Positions 9,294 to 17,223 of a stretch of DNA of 32,759 nt are shown piece after piece. Each line of letters starts with the position of its first letter. The first letter of the stretch is position 1. The DNA is taken from NCBI GenBank assembly GCA_016839245.1, contig JAEOUN010000010.1, forward strand, positions 1-32,759, read 5' to 3'. Source of the stretch: Candidatus Thorarchaeota archaeon (GTDB taxonomy: Archaea; Asgardarchaeota; Thorarchaeia; Thorarchaeales; Thorarchaeaceae). The notes beneath the pieces were generated by a model. That model made no database searches. It was given only the letters and a program-made list of their open reading frames with translations, and was not told the DNA's origin. A program made the translations under genes and the position numbers.

Positions 9294-10256
9294 ATGATTG
9301 GACTGGCCAGCAAACAATCAAAGATAAAACAGGCGAAAGAGTCTATAGGTGCGGCTAGCTATTGTTGTCCAGCTTGTTCTTGCGAAGATGTCTATATTGA
9401 TCAGACTCGTGGAGAGGTCATTTGTTCTAATTGTGGTGTTGTTCTTTCTGACCGTTCTATCGATTCAGGTCCAGAATGGCGTGCCTTTACTTCAGACGAG
9501 CAAAATGCTCGCCAGCGTGTAGGAGGCCCGACTGACTGGAGTAAATTCGATCAGGGACTGACCACAATCATTGGTCGCCAGAATGTTGATGCCTCAGGGA
9601 GAAAGTTGACCTCGACAAGAAGAGCACAGATACATCGGTTACGCAAATGGCAAATACGCACCAAAGTTCACTCTTCCGATAAACGCAACTTAGCAGTTGC
9701 AATGACCGAGCTCCACAGAATAAGTTCTCAATTGAGCATCCCCTACTCGATTCGAGAGACCTCCGCTGTGATCTACAGAAAGGCCCTCCGTAAAAGATTG
9801 ACCCGTGGTCGAACCATCCTTGGAATGATAGCTGCATCACTCTATCTAGCATGTCGAGTACATCAAGTACCTCGTCCTCTGGAAGAAGTATGTGACCAGA
9901 TTCATATCACTCGCAAGGAACTCAGTCTCTGTGTTCGGTTGATTATTCGCTATCTCAATCTCAAGATTCCCTTCTCAAATCCCATTGAATTTGTTCATAG
10001 ATTTGGAACCGAACTTGAGCTTCCAGGAGAAGCAAAGAAGAAAGCGATTGACATTCTGAACATGGCACGAGAGCAGCGGCTCACTATTGGAAAAGATCCC
10101 AAAGGAATGGCTGCAGCAGCTATCTATGTCGCTAGTATCCTTACTGGAGCCAGAAGGACCCAACTTGAGATTGCACGTACCGCTCGGGTTACTGAGGTGA
10201 CAGTCAGAAACCGGTACAAGGAAATGGTGGAGAAACTAGGTATTTCCACAACATGA
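9294..10256 (+). CDS. tfb: Transcription initiation factor IIB (TFB)
   Basis: TFB bridges TBP at the promoter and RNA polymerase. Visible parts: an N-terminal zinc ribbon with Cys25/Cys28 and Cys44/Cys47 (CPAC ... CSNC), the B-finger/linker region GPEWRAFTSDEQNARQRVGG, then two cyclin folds at about 125-215 and 220-315, the second ending in a helix-turn-helix (TEVTVRNRYKEM) that reads the BRE. Length is 320 residues, close to typical archaeal TFB. ATG 9294 is the only usable start: an in-frame stop lies at 9249-9251 and no other start codon follows it. The GGGAG before it directly abuts the ATG, an unusual spacing. A hairpin follows the stop codon. Confidence 0.97.
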   Translation: MIGLASKQSKIKQAKESIGAASYCCPACSCEDVYIDQTRGEVICSNCGVVLSDRSIDSGPEWRAFTSDEQNARQRVGGPTDWSKFDQGLTTIIGRQNVDASGRKLTSTRRAQIHRLRKWQIRTKVHSSDKRNLAVAMTELHRISSQLSIPYSIRETSAVIYRKALRKRLTRGRTILGMIAASLYLACRVHQVPRPLEEVCDQIHITRKELSLCVRLIIRYLNLKIPFSNPIEFVHRFGTELELPGEAKKKAIDILNMAREQRLTIGKDPKGMAAAAIYVASILTGARRTQLEIARTARVTEVTVRNRYKEMVEKLGISTT

Positions 10257-10261
10257 AAGAA

Positions 10262-10285
10262 GGAGCAGGTAGCAAATCCTGCTCC
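10262..10285 (+). terminator. Hairpin after tfb, possible terminator or 3'-end element
   Basis: GGAGCAGG (10262-10269) and CCTGCTCC (10278-10285) form a perfect 8-bp stem with an 8-nt loop starting 5 nt after the tfb stop. A pyrimidine-rich stretch follows. Archaeal terminators are usually simple T-runs, so it may instead stabilise the 3' end. Confidence 0.5.
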
Positions 10286-10327
10286 CTCTCCTATATTCAT
10301 TATCTATTCGTCTTTTATACATGCCAA

Positions 10328-10359
10328 AAGCCTGTAAGTTTCTCGTCATATATAGGCTT
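10328..10359 (+). promoter_or_regulatory. Promoter of the longin-like gene with flanking dyad
   Basis: TATATA at 10349-10354 is well placed for a transcript starting near 10376, 25 nt before the ATG. It sits next to one arm of an imperfect dyad: AAGCCT at 10328-10333 and AGGCTT at 10354-10359, centres 26 bp apart. A repressor bound there could block TBP/TFB (inference). Confidence 0.4.
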
Positions 10360-10400
10360 ATCATATTAGAAAACAACATTATTCTAAGTGAGTTGATTCC

Positions 10401-11237
10401 ATGTCGAATAAGAAATCGATTTTGGGTGTCTGGGTGATAGAGCGAGGTAGTGGAAGAAACATTGTTTCCCGTGCTTATTCTGAGGCAGTCAAACTAGACA
10501 TGGATCTTATTGCTCCTTTTCTCTCCGCGACACATACATTCATTGACAAAGCATCAAACGAGACCCTCAAAACAATCGACACGGAGGCAAATCGTTATGT
10601 TTGGGAAGCCAATGACTGGCTGCTATTTGTCATGGTGGTTACCAAAGCTGCTCGCCTTGGACATATGCGGTTTATGCTAGAATATGCCCTAAAGGAGTTC
10701 ATGACAAATGAAATACCTTCTAATACTGACATCTCTTCAATGCTAAAGAGCTGGCAAGGAAATCCAAAAACCTTCAAGCAATTTGGGAATTTTATTGATG
10801 AACTAGTTACCCAATATGAAGAAACAGATGAGTGTCTTGTGGCAGGGAAGTCAATGGATTGTTTAGAAGTCTATAGCCACCTCTTTCGTGGTATTATGAG
10901 GGTTAAGACTACTAAATCTAAAAGAAAGCAAATCGTTACTAAAATGAAGAATTATATGGAGCCACTCATGGGAAGATATCCCTTCTTTGTGAGTATCCCC
11001 GTTGATGAAGCAGGAATCGAGGTGCTTCAGATTGATGTATATGAGGTGGCATACCAGCATCTCAGAGACGCTCTTGAGGAGTTGCTTCGACTCATTGGAC
11101 TGGTCACGAGAGAGATAGTACCACAAAAGGAGTATCGTGACATGATCTTTGACCAAGTCATGCCATATGTCAAACAAGATATCCAAAGATTACAGACATA
11201 TGCCATAATTGATGATGTTGTCCGTTACCTATTCTAA
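10401..11237 (+). CDS. Longin-like domain protein (candidate)
   Basis: A 278-residue soluble protein. The first 120 residues look like a longin/roadblock-type alpha-beta fold: a strand ILGVWVIERGSG, a short hairpin, a helix (DLIAPFLSATHTFIDKAS), three strands (TLKTIDTEANRYVWE ... DWLLFVMVVTKAA) and a helix (HMRFMLEYALKEFMTN). This order matches small-GTPase-regulating or vesicle-adaptor longin domains that are abundant in Asgard genomes; no family was confirmed. The C-terminal 150 residues are mostly helical with a short strand pair (PFFVSIPVDEAGIEVLQIDV) and no membrane segment. It has its own TATA box and ends directly against the convergent Trm11-like gene (zero gap). Fold assignment is inference from pattern. 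Confidence 0.6.
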   Translation: MSNKKSILGVWVIERGSGRNIVSRAYSEAVKLDMDLIAPFLSATHTFIDKASNETLKTIDTEANRYVWEANDWLLFVMVVTKAARLGHMRFMLEYALKEFMTNEIPSNTDISSMLKSWQGNPKTFKQFGNFIDELVTQYEETDECLVAGKSMDCLEVYSHLFRGIMRVKTTKSKRKQIVTKMKNYMEPLMGRYPFFVSIPVDEAGIEVLQIDVYEVAYQHLRDALEELLRLIGLVTREIVPQKEYRDMIFDQVMPYVKQDIQRLQTYAIIDDVVRYLF

Positions 11238-12578
11238 TTATTTCTCAAGTGCAACGATTGCTCTTTGAACAATTTGTCCTCGTTTTCGTTCAGGCAATTG
11301 TTCTCTTTCTGGGGTGAGTTTTAATCTTGGATTTGTGTTGCTCTTGCTTTTTATCATATCCGCTGGAAGTAGTTTGTATATCCCAAGTCCAGTTCCTTTT
11401 ATCATCTGATGAAGATCAACGCTGAGCGGACCCGTATTACTGATAATTACAGGAATTGTCATTGCAACACGACCATCAGGTCTGAGTACATCTCCGATTT
11501 GACCAAGTACTTCATTGTAAAGATCTGTTAACTCCCTAATTGTATCCTCTGCATTCTCCATATCTGGTTGTGCGGAACTCACTGGTCCCAGATTTGGCTC
11601 AAATGCAACTGCATCTACCTGTTTTTGAATCAGCTCACTAAGCTGACGTGAGTCTCCTCTAATGACTTGGAACTCAATTTTCTGCCCACTATCTCTAGCA
11701 AACCAGAGAAGATTAGATTTTGTTCCCTGAACCTGATCTCCCTCGATATCGACACCAATGCATTTCATTCCCAGCATAGCTGCTTCAATCAATAGTGTCC
11801 CTGTTCCACAGAATGGATCCAAGACAGTATCTCCTGGTCTCGCTCCTGCGAGATTTAATAGCGTTCTACAGACTTTGGGACTGGTACTGATTTCTGATGA
11901 GATATAGGGTCTTGATTCATCACGATATTGCTGGAGCATCGAGTCATAGACAACCATTGTTCTCGCTATATAGAGATACTTTTCAGTGAAAGCCGCAAGA
12001 ATCTCATTATTTGGAGGTGTAAGCAGATTACTCCGTGCGATTGTCTTAGGCCAGAGTGATAGATTCACCTTTTCGGGATTCCGCTTGTCTGGTTTGTCAT
12101 ACGCATAGTAGTCAGCTCGTTTTGCTCCTTTCTGTATGAGGACATTCTTAATGATATTATTCAATCCCTGAGTAAATCTTCGATACTGGATGGGTGCTCT
12201 TCCGTCGAAGACCGGATAAGTACTAACTCCAAACCTGATCTTTTTTCCTTGAGGTCTTTGCCACAGATGTTGAAGCCAAGGACAACTACTCAGGACATCA
12301 AGGGCCGCTCTATCTGGGTGACCATCTGTCGGATATGCCTTTAATGGAATATCAATGTCGTACTTCTGAATTACTCTACCAGTTTTATAACATCCACCAA
12401 GTGAAGATTGCAAATCAACGACTTCTTCTACGCTTAATTTCTCTTTGAAATCCAAAATTGCTACGTTTCGTGAATGATCAACAAGTATTGCTACATACCC
12501 TCTATTTCTCACATAGGCTAATAATTCTGCAATACTCAGGAGCCAATTAGATCCTAGGATGAACATGTATTCAGTCAT
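11238..12578 (-). CDS. Trm11-like SAM-dependent RNA methyltransferase
   Basis: A 446-residue protein with an N-terminal THUMP-like part (about 1-170) and a Rossmann methyltransferase domain (about 225-446). SAM-binding motif I is VLDPFCGTGTLLIEA with DPFCGTG at residues 254-260, followed by the acidic GVDIEG. Archaeal Trm11 (Trm-G10) makes N2-methylguanosine at tRNA position 10 and uses a D-P-P-Y type motif IV; here the equivalent position reads EPNLGP (327-332). The catalytic target may therefore differ, or this may be a divergent branch of the family. It is the last gene of a minus-strand operon; its ATG overlaps the stop of the endonuclease gene by 4 nt (ATGA). Confidence 0.82.
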   Translation of the reverse strand: MTEYMFILGSNWLLSIAELLAYVRNRGYVAILVDHSRNVAILDFKEKLSVEEVVDLQSSLGGCYKTGRVIQKYDIDIPLKAYPTDGHPDRAALDVLSSCPWLQHLWQRPQGKKIRFGVSTYPVFDGRAPIQYRRFTQGLNNIIKNVLIQKGAKRADYYAYDKPDKRNPEKVNLSLWPKTIARSNLLTPPNNEILAAFTEKYLYIARTMVVYDSMLQQYRDESRPYISSEISTSPKVCRTLLNLAGARPGDTVLDPFCGTGTLLIEAAMLGMKCIGVDIEGDQVQGTKSNLLWFARDSGQKIEFQVIRGDSRQLSELIQKQVDAVAFEPNLGPVSSAQPDMENAEDTIRELTDLYNEVLGQIGDVLRPDGRVAMTIPVIISNTGPLSVDLHQMIKGTGLGIYKLLPADMIKSKSNTNPRLKLTPEREQLPERKRGQIVQRAIVALEK

Positions 12579-13450
12579 TTTTTTGCCTTCTTTATCTCTT
12601 CAAATAAGAACTTGGCATAGAGTGCACCTTGAAGAGGATTTGGAGATTCACATATGAAGGTAGGTTTGTATCCAACATCATGAACCAATTCCATCAATGG
12701 ATAGAAATCGGGTCCCCATTCTCTTCCTAGAGGTTTGTGTGATGCTTCTCCTTTTTCAGTGAAGGTTATTCCACTTATATGGAAATGCATGTTATCAATG
12801 AATAAATCTCCAAGCTCTCTCTCAAATTGGTCTAGTATTTTCTCATAGCTCGCCTTGTCATTTATCGTGCCCTGACTCCTTGCATACAAATGTGCCCAAT
12901 CAATGGTGGGAATACATCCTTCCACATCCTGACAGAGTTTGATGATTTGCTCAACTGAACCATACATACTAATTTTCCCCGCTATTTCGGGTGCCAACCA
13001 AGCTCCTTTGCCCATATCTCCTGCTTCATTCCAAACACTTGTTAACGCATCTTTAATGACCTTGTGTGCTTCCTCATAACTCAATCCTCCATGAGTACCT
13101 GGATGAAATACGATTCGCTTGACATGCATAAAGGAAGAGAATTTGAGTGCTTTGACCAATCGCTCTCTTGATCTCTCTCTTGTCTTCTGTTCTCTTGATG
13201 CAAGACTGATATAATATGCTTCATGCATACTCAGAGAAACACCATATTGATTGGCAAGGTCTCCAACAACTTTCGCCTTCTCTTCACTAATTCTGAGTCC
13301 ATGAACCGCAGCATATTCAAGAGCATTCATCCCTGCTTCAGCTAATATCTGAAAGACTCTCTCTGGTTTACCTTTTGCCTCATCAGGATACCCCGCAGGT
13401 CCAAAGAGAATCTTATCCAGAAGAATCAATCCTCCAGAGAGAATTCCCAT
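12575..13450 (-). CDS. Endonuclease IV-like TIM-barrel protein (AP endonuclease family 2)
   Basis: Predicted zinc-dependent apurinic/apyrimidinic endonuclease or sugar-phosphate isomerase-like TIM barrel of 291 residues. Metal ligands of the endonuclease IV family can be traced: His76 (SMHEAYY), His116 (VFHPGTHGG), Glu155 (LAPEIAGK), Asp184 and His187 (IDWAHLYA), His222/His224 (MHFHISG), His238 and Glu268 (ICESPNP). Endonuclease IV cuts 5' of abasic sites in base-excision repair. The start is uncertain: ATG 13450 gives a 25-nt overlap with the upstream gene, while TTG 13429 overlaps its stop codon in a TTGA arrangement. Operon: DUF6125-like gene, this gene, Trm11-like gene. Confidence 0.85.
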   Translation of the reverse strand: MGILSGGLILLDKILFGPAGYPDEAKGKPERVFQILAEAGMNALEYAAVHGLRISEEKAKVVGDLANQYGVSLSMHEAYYISLASREQKTRERSRERLVKALKFSSFMHVKRIVFHPGTHGGLSYEEAHKVIKDALTSVWNEAGDMGKGAWLAPEIAGKISMYGSVEQIIKLCQDVEGCIPTIDWAHLYARSQGTINDKASYEKILDQFERELGDLFIDNMHFHISGITFTEKGEASHKPLGREWGPDFYPLMELVHDVGYKPTFICESPNPLQGALYAKFLFEEIKKAKK

Positions 13451-13932
13451 CTACAGTATGCATCTTCTGGATGATTATCCGGTGGACAAAAAATACATTG
13501 AGTTTTAATTCGTGGGTCAATAGTTTTAGCAAAGTAACTGTATTCAATCTCTCCTACTTGTTTACATGGGAAATCTGGTAGACCCTTGCGATTTCTCGCA
13601 ACCTGAACTCGGCACGCATTCATTGTAAAAAGGAGAGTTTTTTCATCTTTCCATTCCATTGATTGTTCATTCAATCTGGCATATACTCTTAATCCCAGAG
13701 CTTTCTCGAGAGATTTCAATCCACCATCTGGCTGAATATCAAACTCCTTCATGATTCTATTTGCTTCAATTGGTGAGAATGTCTTCCATGCCTCTTTGTC
13801 CATCTCAATAGCCACATCAATACCATACTTTTTCTCGAGGGCCAAGAAATATGCACCATCCATTGCTTGCCACGCTTTTGCATAAGTATCAATGATCTTG
13901 ATCAGTTGTTCCTTTGATAAATCTTCGAACAT
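13426..13932 (-). CDS. DUF6125-like cytosolic protein
   Basis: A 168-residue soluble protein matching the general look of the uncharacterised DUF6125 group: an N-terminal helix pair (LIKIIDTYAKAWQAMDGAYF), a central WKTFSPIEANRIMKEF stretch, and a C-terminal part with three cysteines: one in the strand LFTMNACRVQ and two in QCIFCPPDNHP. The cysteines may bind metal (inference). ATG 13932 is chosen over GTG 13935 because GGAG (CTCC on the plus strand, 13940-13943) is 7 nt upstream. First gene of the minus-strand operon with the endonuclease IV-like and Trm11-like genes. Function unknown; the context hints at nucleic-acid maintenance. Confidence 0.7.
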   Translation of the reverse strand: MFEDLSKEQLIKIIDTYAKAWQAMDGAYFLALEKKYGIDVAIEMDKEAWKTFSPIEANRIMKEFDIQPDGGLKSLEKALGLRVYARLNEQSMEWKDEKTLLFTMNACRVQVARNRKGLPDFPCKQVGEIEYSYFAKTIDPRIKTQCIFCPPDNHPEDAYCRWEFSLED

Positions 13933-14052
13933 CACTATTCTCCACCATCGTTGTTTCCTTCTTTCAAATATGAGTCATTGGGTATGCTATCATGTTGTCC
14001 GCAAGTCTTTAATCTGCACTATTACATCATTACTATTAGGAAGCAGCGCATA

Positions 14053-14991
14053 ATGGCCGATATTAGCAACAAATCGCGGATTGATTTTGGAGCATTTCTC
14101 TCTATCATTCGTCCCCAGAACTGCATCATTGGTGGACTTACAGTCATTGCAGGCATATCAATAGCTTACACTACTCAATGGGGTTCGAGTGGTCCTGGAC
14201 TTTCTTCTATTCTCGATCTTTTCCTCTACAGCTATCTTACCTACTTCTTTGTTGCTGCAGGTGGGAACGTTGTGAACGATATCTTTGATATCGAGGTTGA
14301 TAAAATCAATCGGCCTCATAGGGCTCTTCCAAGTGGTCGGATGACAATCAAGCAAGCATGGGTATATGTTGTGCTCTTGAGTGTTTTCGGAATTCTTTTC
14401 TCATGGATACCTGGTCGTCCGATAAGCGCTTTGATCGTTATCTGTTTTGAAATCATTGGATACATCTATGCTGCGAAGGTTAAGGCACTGGGTATTGCTG
14501 GTAATTTTATGGTTGCATTTTCATTTGCATTCGGTGTTCTATATGGGTCTGTTGTGTATGCTGAAGTTCTGCCTATACCTCTTGCTCAATCAATACCAGT
14601 TCCAGCTTGGCTATTCTTTTTCACTGCGTTTCTAATCCTTCAGGCACGAGAGACAATCAAAGGTGCAGAAGATGTCGAAGGCGACGAATTACGTGACGTT
14701 CATACAATTGCGCGTGTCTATGGATATGGAATATCAGCAATTGTTGCTAGTGTGCTTAATTTCATAGGAGTCTTCTGTTACGTGCTGATATGGCTTTGGG
14801 GTTTTGCAGATCTCGTGCTATGGCCTTTACTGATTCTTGGTGCCGGTGTTGTGAGTGGTGCTGGAATTATACCACTTACTGCGCCTGATAATAAAAAACG
14901 GCTCATGGTTGCTAGTACCTTAGATAAAGTCGGTGCACTAGTTGGTCTTATTGCATTTGTAATCATCCCCCTCTATACAATTTTCTTCTAA
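14053..14991 (+). CDS. UbiA-family prenyltransferase, likely (S)-2,3-di-O-geranylgeranylglyceryl phosphate synthase
   Basis: Membrane prenyltransferase of 312 residues. It has the two Asp-rich motifs of UbiA enzymes: NDIFDIEVD at 75-83 (NDxxDxxxD) and DVEGDELRD at 206-214. In archaea the closest role is the second ether-bond step of lipid synthesis, adding geranylgeranyl to geranylgeranylglyceryl phosphate; a menaquinone- or heme-related UbiA cannot be fully excluded. Eight or nine hydrophobic segments are visible. The longer upstream frame (from 13951) is rejected: ATG 14053 has AGGA at 14039-14042 and the family-like N-terminus (FLSIIRPQNCIIGGLT). Its stop directly touches the convergent Yip1-like gene. 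Confidence 0.9.
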   Translation: MADISNKSRIDFGAFLSIIRPQNCIIGGLTVIAGISIAYTTQWGSSGPGLSSILDLFLYSYLTYFFVAAGGNVVNDIFDIEVDKINRPHRALPSGRMTIKQAWVYVVLLSVFGILFSWIPGRPISALIVICFEIIGYIYAAKVKALGIAGNFMVAFSFAFGVLYGSVVYAEVLPIPLAQSIPVPAWLFFFTAFLILQARETIKGAEDVEGDELRDVHTIARVYGYGISAIVASVLNFIGVFCYVLIWLWGFADLVLWPLLILGAGVVSGAGIIPLTAPDNKKRLMVASTLDKVGALVGLIAFVIIPLYTIFF

Positions 14992-15831
14992 TTAGTGGAC
15001 TTGCCAAAAAGTAAGGATTAGAACAATTATACAGAGGATAGAAACAATCGTAGCCCATGCAGTTGACATATCATGAGCTTCTCGAATTCCAAATATTAGC
15101 AAAAATCCCGTCCAGATGAATGCTCCTGTCATCAAAATATCCAATATTCTCCATATTCCTAGTGTATATGCATAATCAATAATTTCAGGTATAATTATTG
15201 CCAAAGTGTCTGAATCATTAAAATTCACAACTGTCGGATAGTCTGGTACTACTGCAAGAATGACTATTATCGAAATTATTCGAACGAGAATGACTGGGAT
15301 CATACTATAGCCAATGATGGATAAGGTCTTCATACGTTTGCCGGTTCCGCCTGTCAGTTTGAATGCAAAATGAGCAAATGCAGTTCCAATGACTAAATAG
15401 ACTAATCCTAGCATAATATTGGGAATCAATCCAATGAAGGCAAATAAATAGAAATATGTTCCATGGGGACTTACAAGAATATTTGCATTCACAGTATCCA
15501 TAGAAGTTCCATTTACAACCACGACCGTTGTCACTTTTGATGAGAGCGCCAGAAACATCCCTGCAATTACAAGGGCATTAATGACAATGACAAGAAACGG
15601 TCCTACTGGATCAGGTCTCTGTCCGATGTCGCGAAATGTCACTGCTGGCCTTCTAATTACTCCCCACATCCGTTCTCGTATTCCCATGAAGTGTATTTCT
15701 TTTTTCTCTGGTCGTTTAAGCATTGGTAGGATTCTTTCCAAAGATTCCTCAGCTATCGTTTCTTTGCAGACTGGACATATAGTAGCATCAGCTGGGACAG
15801 GACTATCACAGAATTCACAACGTCGAACCAT
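14992..15831 (-). CDS. Zinc-ribbon Yip1-domain membrane protein
   Basis: A 279-residue protein with an N-terminal zinc ribbon (Cys5/Cys8 and Cys19/Cys22) joined to a Yip1-like membrane domain. Five hydrophobic segments lie at about 77-97, 124-158, 170-195, 225-247 and 258-276. Eukaryotic Yip1/YIPF proteins act with Rab GTPases in vesicle transport; prokaryotic Yip1-like proteins exist too and are mostly uncharacterised. Start ATG 15831 has a good SD (GGTGA, 7-nt spacing). A TATA-like CTTAAATA (plus-strand 15889-15896) lies upstream. The gene converges on the prenyltransferase gene with no gap. Confidence 0.77.
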   Translation of the reverse strand: MVRRCEFCDSPVPADATICPVCKETIAEESLERILPMLKRPEKKEIHFMGIRERMWGVIRRPAVTFRDIGQRPDPVGPFLVIVINALVIAGMFLALSSKVTTVVVVNGTSMDTVNANILVSPHGTYFYLFAFIGLIPNIMLGLVYLVIGTAFAHFAFKLTGGTGKRMKTLSIIGYSMIPVILVRIISIIVILAVVPDYPTVVNFNDSDTLAIIIPEIIDYAYTLGIWRILDILMTGAFIWTGFLLIFGIREAHDMSTAWATIVSILCIIVLILTFWQVH

Positions 15832-15888
15832 ATCCCATTCACCATCTTCAAGCGTGAGGTATCTCTTAATCTCAGTAACCCGTTATGC

Positions 15889-15896
15889 TATTTAAG
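15889..15896 (-). promoter_or_regulatory. TATA-like box for the Yip1-like gene
   Basis: On the minus strand it reads CTTAAATA. It predicts a transcript start near 15865, leaving a short leader with the SD before ATG 15831. Confidence 0.4.
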
Positions 15897-15926
15897 CGAT
15901 TGCTGGTTGTCACTAATGGTGTTTAT

Positions 15927-16583
15927 TTACCATATTCCAAAATGCTTGTAGATTCCTGTTGGATAAACCACGAGATATGGGATGAGTGCATCACCAAGAC
16001 TCTGGACCGAGTTGATACTAAGTACCACGACTAAAATGTAGGTAATAGTTTCTATATCCATAGTTGTTAGCATTATTGCCCAATATAGAAAATTAACAGG
16101 TATCATGATAGCCAATCGAACTACAAATGCTAATGTCATTAATGAGAAATAGACTGCTGGTTTGGCCAGGGCCTCCCCTCCTCCCATTGGCTTTATTTGT
16201 TGCGCACCAAACCATGGAATCAAAATCATCGGTAACGTGGCCAGGAACTTGAATACCGGACCTATCGCTGTTGGATCGTATAGGAAGAGACCAAGTGTTC
16301 CTGCACAAGTACTGATAATTCCCACTCGGCGACCACCAATTAAGAATGCTGCAATCCAGAATAATGAAACTGGATCAAAGAGGGCAATCCCCCATCCAGC
16401 TACTCTCATAATCATACTTGCAGAAGGAGCGACAGCAATCGATAGTGCTGCTAGAACACTAGCTGTCACTATCTCTTTGATGCTCTCGCTATTGTCTGAT
16501 GATGGTATGTATTCCAATTCAATATCATCATCCATTGTGAAATCAGCTTCATGCCGCTCTCCATGAGTGGTGACATCGACCAT
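15927..16583 (-). CDS. ECF-type transporter S-component-like membrane protein
   Basis: A 218-residue integral membrane protein. After a 35-residue acidic cytoplasmic tail come about six hydrophobic segments with the small-residue-rich pattern of ECF S-components (SVLAALSIAVAPSASMI ... GIISTCAGTLGLFLYDPTA). S-components bind a vitamin or metal and dock on a shared ECF module. The ligand is not readable. No dedicated ATPase or T-component is beside it, so it may use a shared module elsewhere. It lies downstream of, and co-directional with, a winged-helix gene; a 16-bp palindrome and a TATA-like stretch lie between them. Confidence 0.65.
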   Translation of the reverse strand: MVDVTTHGERHEADFTMDDDIELEYIPSSDNSESIKEIVTASVLAALSIAVAPSASMIMRVAGWGIALFDPVSLFWIAAFLIGGRRVGIISTCAGTLGLFLYDPTAIGPVFKFLATLPMILIPWFGAQQIKPMGGGEALAKPAVYFSLMTLAFVVRLAIMIPVNFLYWAIMLTTMDIETITYILVVVLSINSVQSLGDALIPYLVVYPTGIYKHFGIW

Positions 16584-16632
16584 ACGTTTTGCCTGGAGTA
16601 TTGCTTTATTAATTTACCCATTGGTAATTAGT

Positions 16633-16648
16633 TACTCAAATTTGAGTA
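16633..16648. promoter_or_regulatory. 16-bp perfect palindrome, candidate operator
   Basis: TACTCAAATTTGAGTA is a perfect dyad in the 66-bp gap between the winged-helix gene and the S-component gene. On the minus strand a TATA-like AATTAATAA follows closely, so the palindrome would lie about 50-65 bp upstream of a predicted near-leaderless start of the S-component gene. Confidence 0.5.
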
Positions 16649-16649
16649 T

Positions 16650-17105
16650 TTATGTTGTGTCATTCAACAGACGCTCTACTTTTCCAGAAAAATCTTCTGC
16701 TGATGCAGACTTGAATTTTGGTCTAGTCAACATTTGTAACAATTTTCTTGTTGGTTCTAACCAGTCCGGATTAATTCTCCATTCCGCCCAATCTATACCA
16801 GAAGTGAGTGATGTTCTACTTATGATGAGTCGAGATGATACAAGTTCATTTAATCCATTCAGAATTGTACCTATTGTAACAGCTCCCACAATCGCTCTCT
16901 CTTGCCTAGCAGCTCTAAGTAGGTCAGCTGTTGTTACCCATGTACCTTCTTCAACAAGAACTCGAAGCACCCTAGAACGGACTGGATCTGCTTCAATAGC
17001 TCCCTTCAGAGGTGCTAGGTTAATTGGTTGAATCCGCTTCTCGCTTGTGTTTTTTCTATCCCACATATCGTTGTCGGGACTTGTATGAAATGGACTGAAT
17101 TCCAT
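16650..17105 (-). CDS. Winged-helix DNA-binding protein
   Basis: A 151-residue soluble protein with a winged helix-turn-helix at about residues 40-100 (RSRVLRVLVEEGTWVTTADLL ... ILNGLNELVSSRLIISRTS), followed by the wing and a C-terminal helical tail. It is probably a transcriptional regulator. It ends just before a palindrome and the ECF S-component-like gene and is divergent from a TrmB-like regulator gene, so it could control one or both transport units (inference). ATG 17105 is taken as the start (GGTG lies upstream); the first 30 residues are polar and may be partly non-conserved. Confidence 0.72.
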   Translation of the reverse strand: MEFSPFHTSPDNDMWDRKNTSEKRIQPINLAPLKGAIEADPVRSRVLRVLVEEGTWVTTADLLRAARQERAIVGAVTIGTILNGLNELVSSRLIISRTSLTSGIDWAEWRINPDWLEPTRKLLQMLTRPKFKSASAEDFSGKVERLLNDTT

Positions 17106-17223
17106 GGTAGAACACCAATATTATACTATTCAGAATCCTTTTGAAATCAAGTATTATCAGCATGCGAATGTGCGTTTACTCTACACAACCCTTATTTTGG
17201 TGTTTCGCCTGACTTCTTTTGCT

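Noticed and set aside
9164..9358. 64-codon frame starting at GTG 9164 before tfb
   Set aside because: Low-complexity, unlike any family, and overlaps tfb in another frame; treated as leader.
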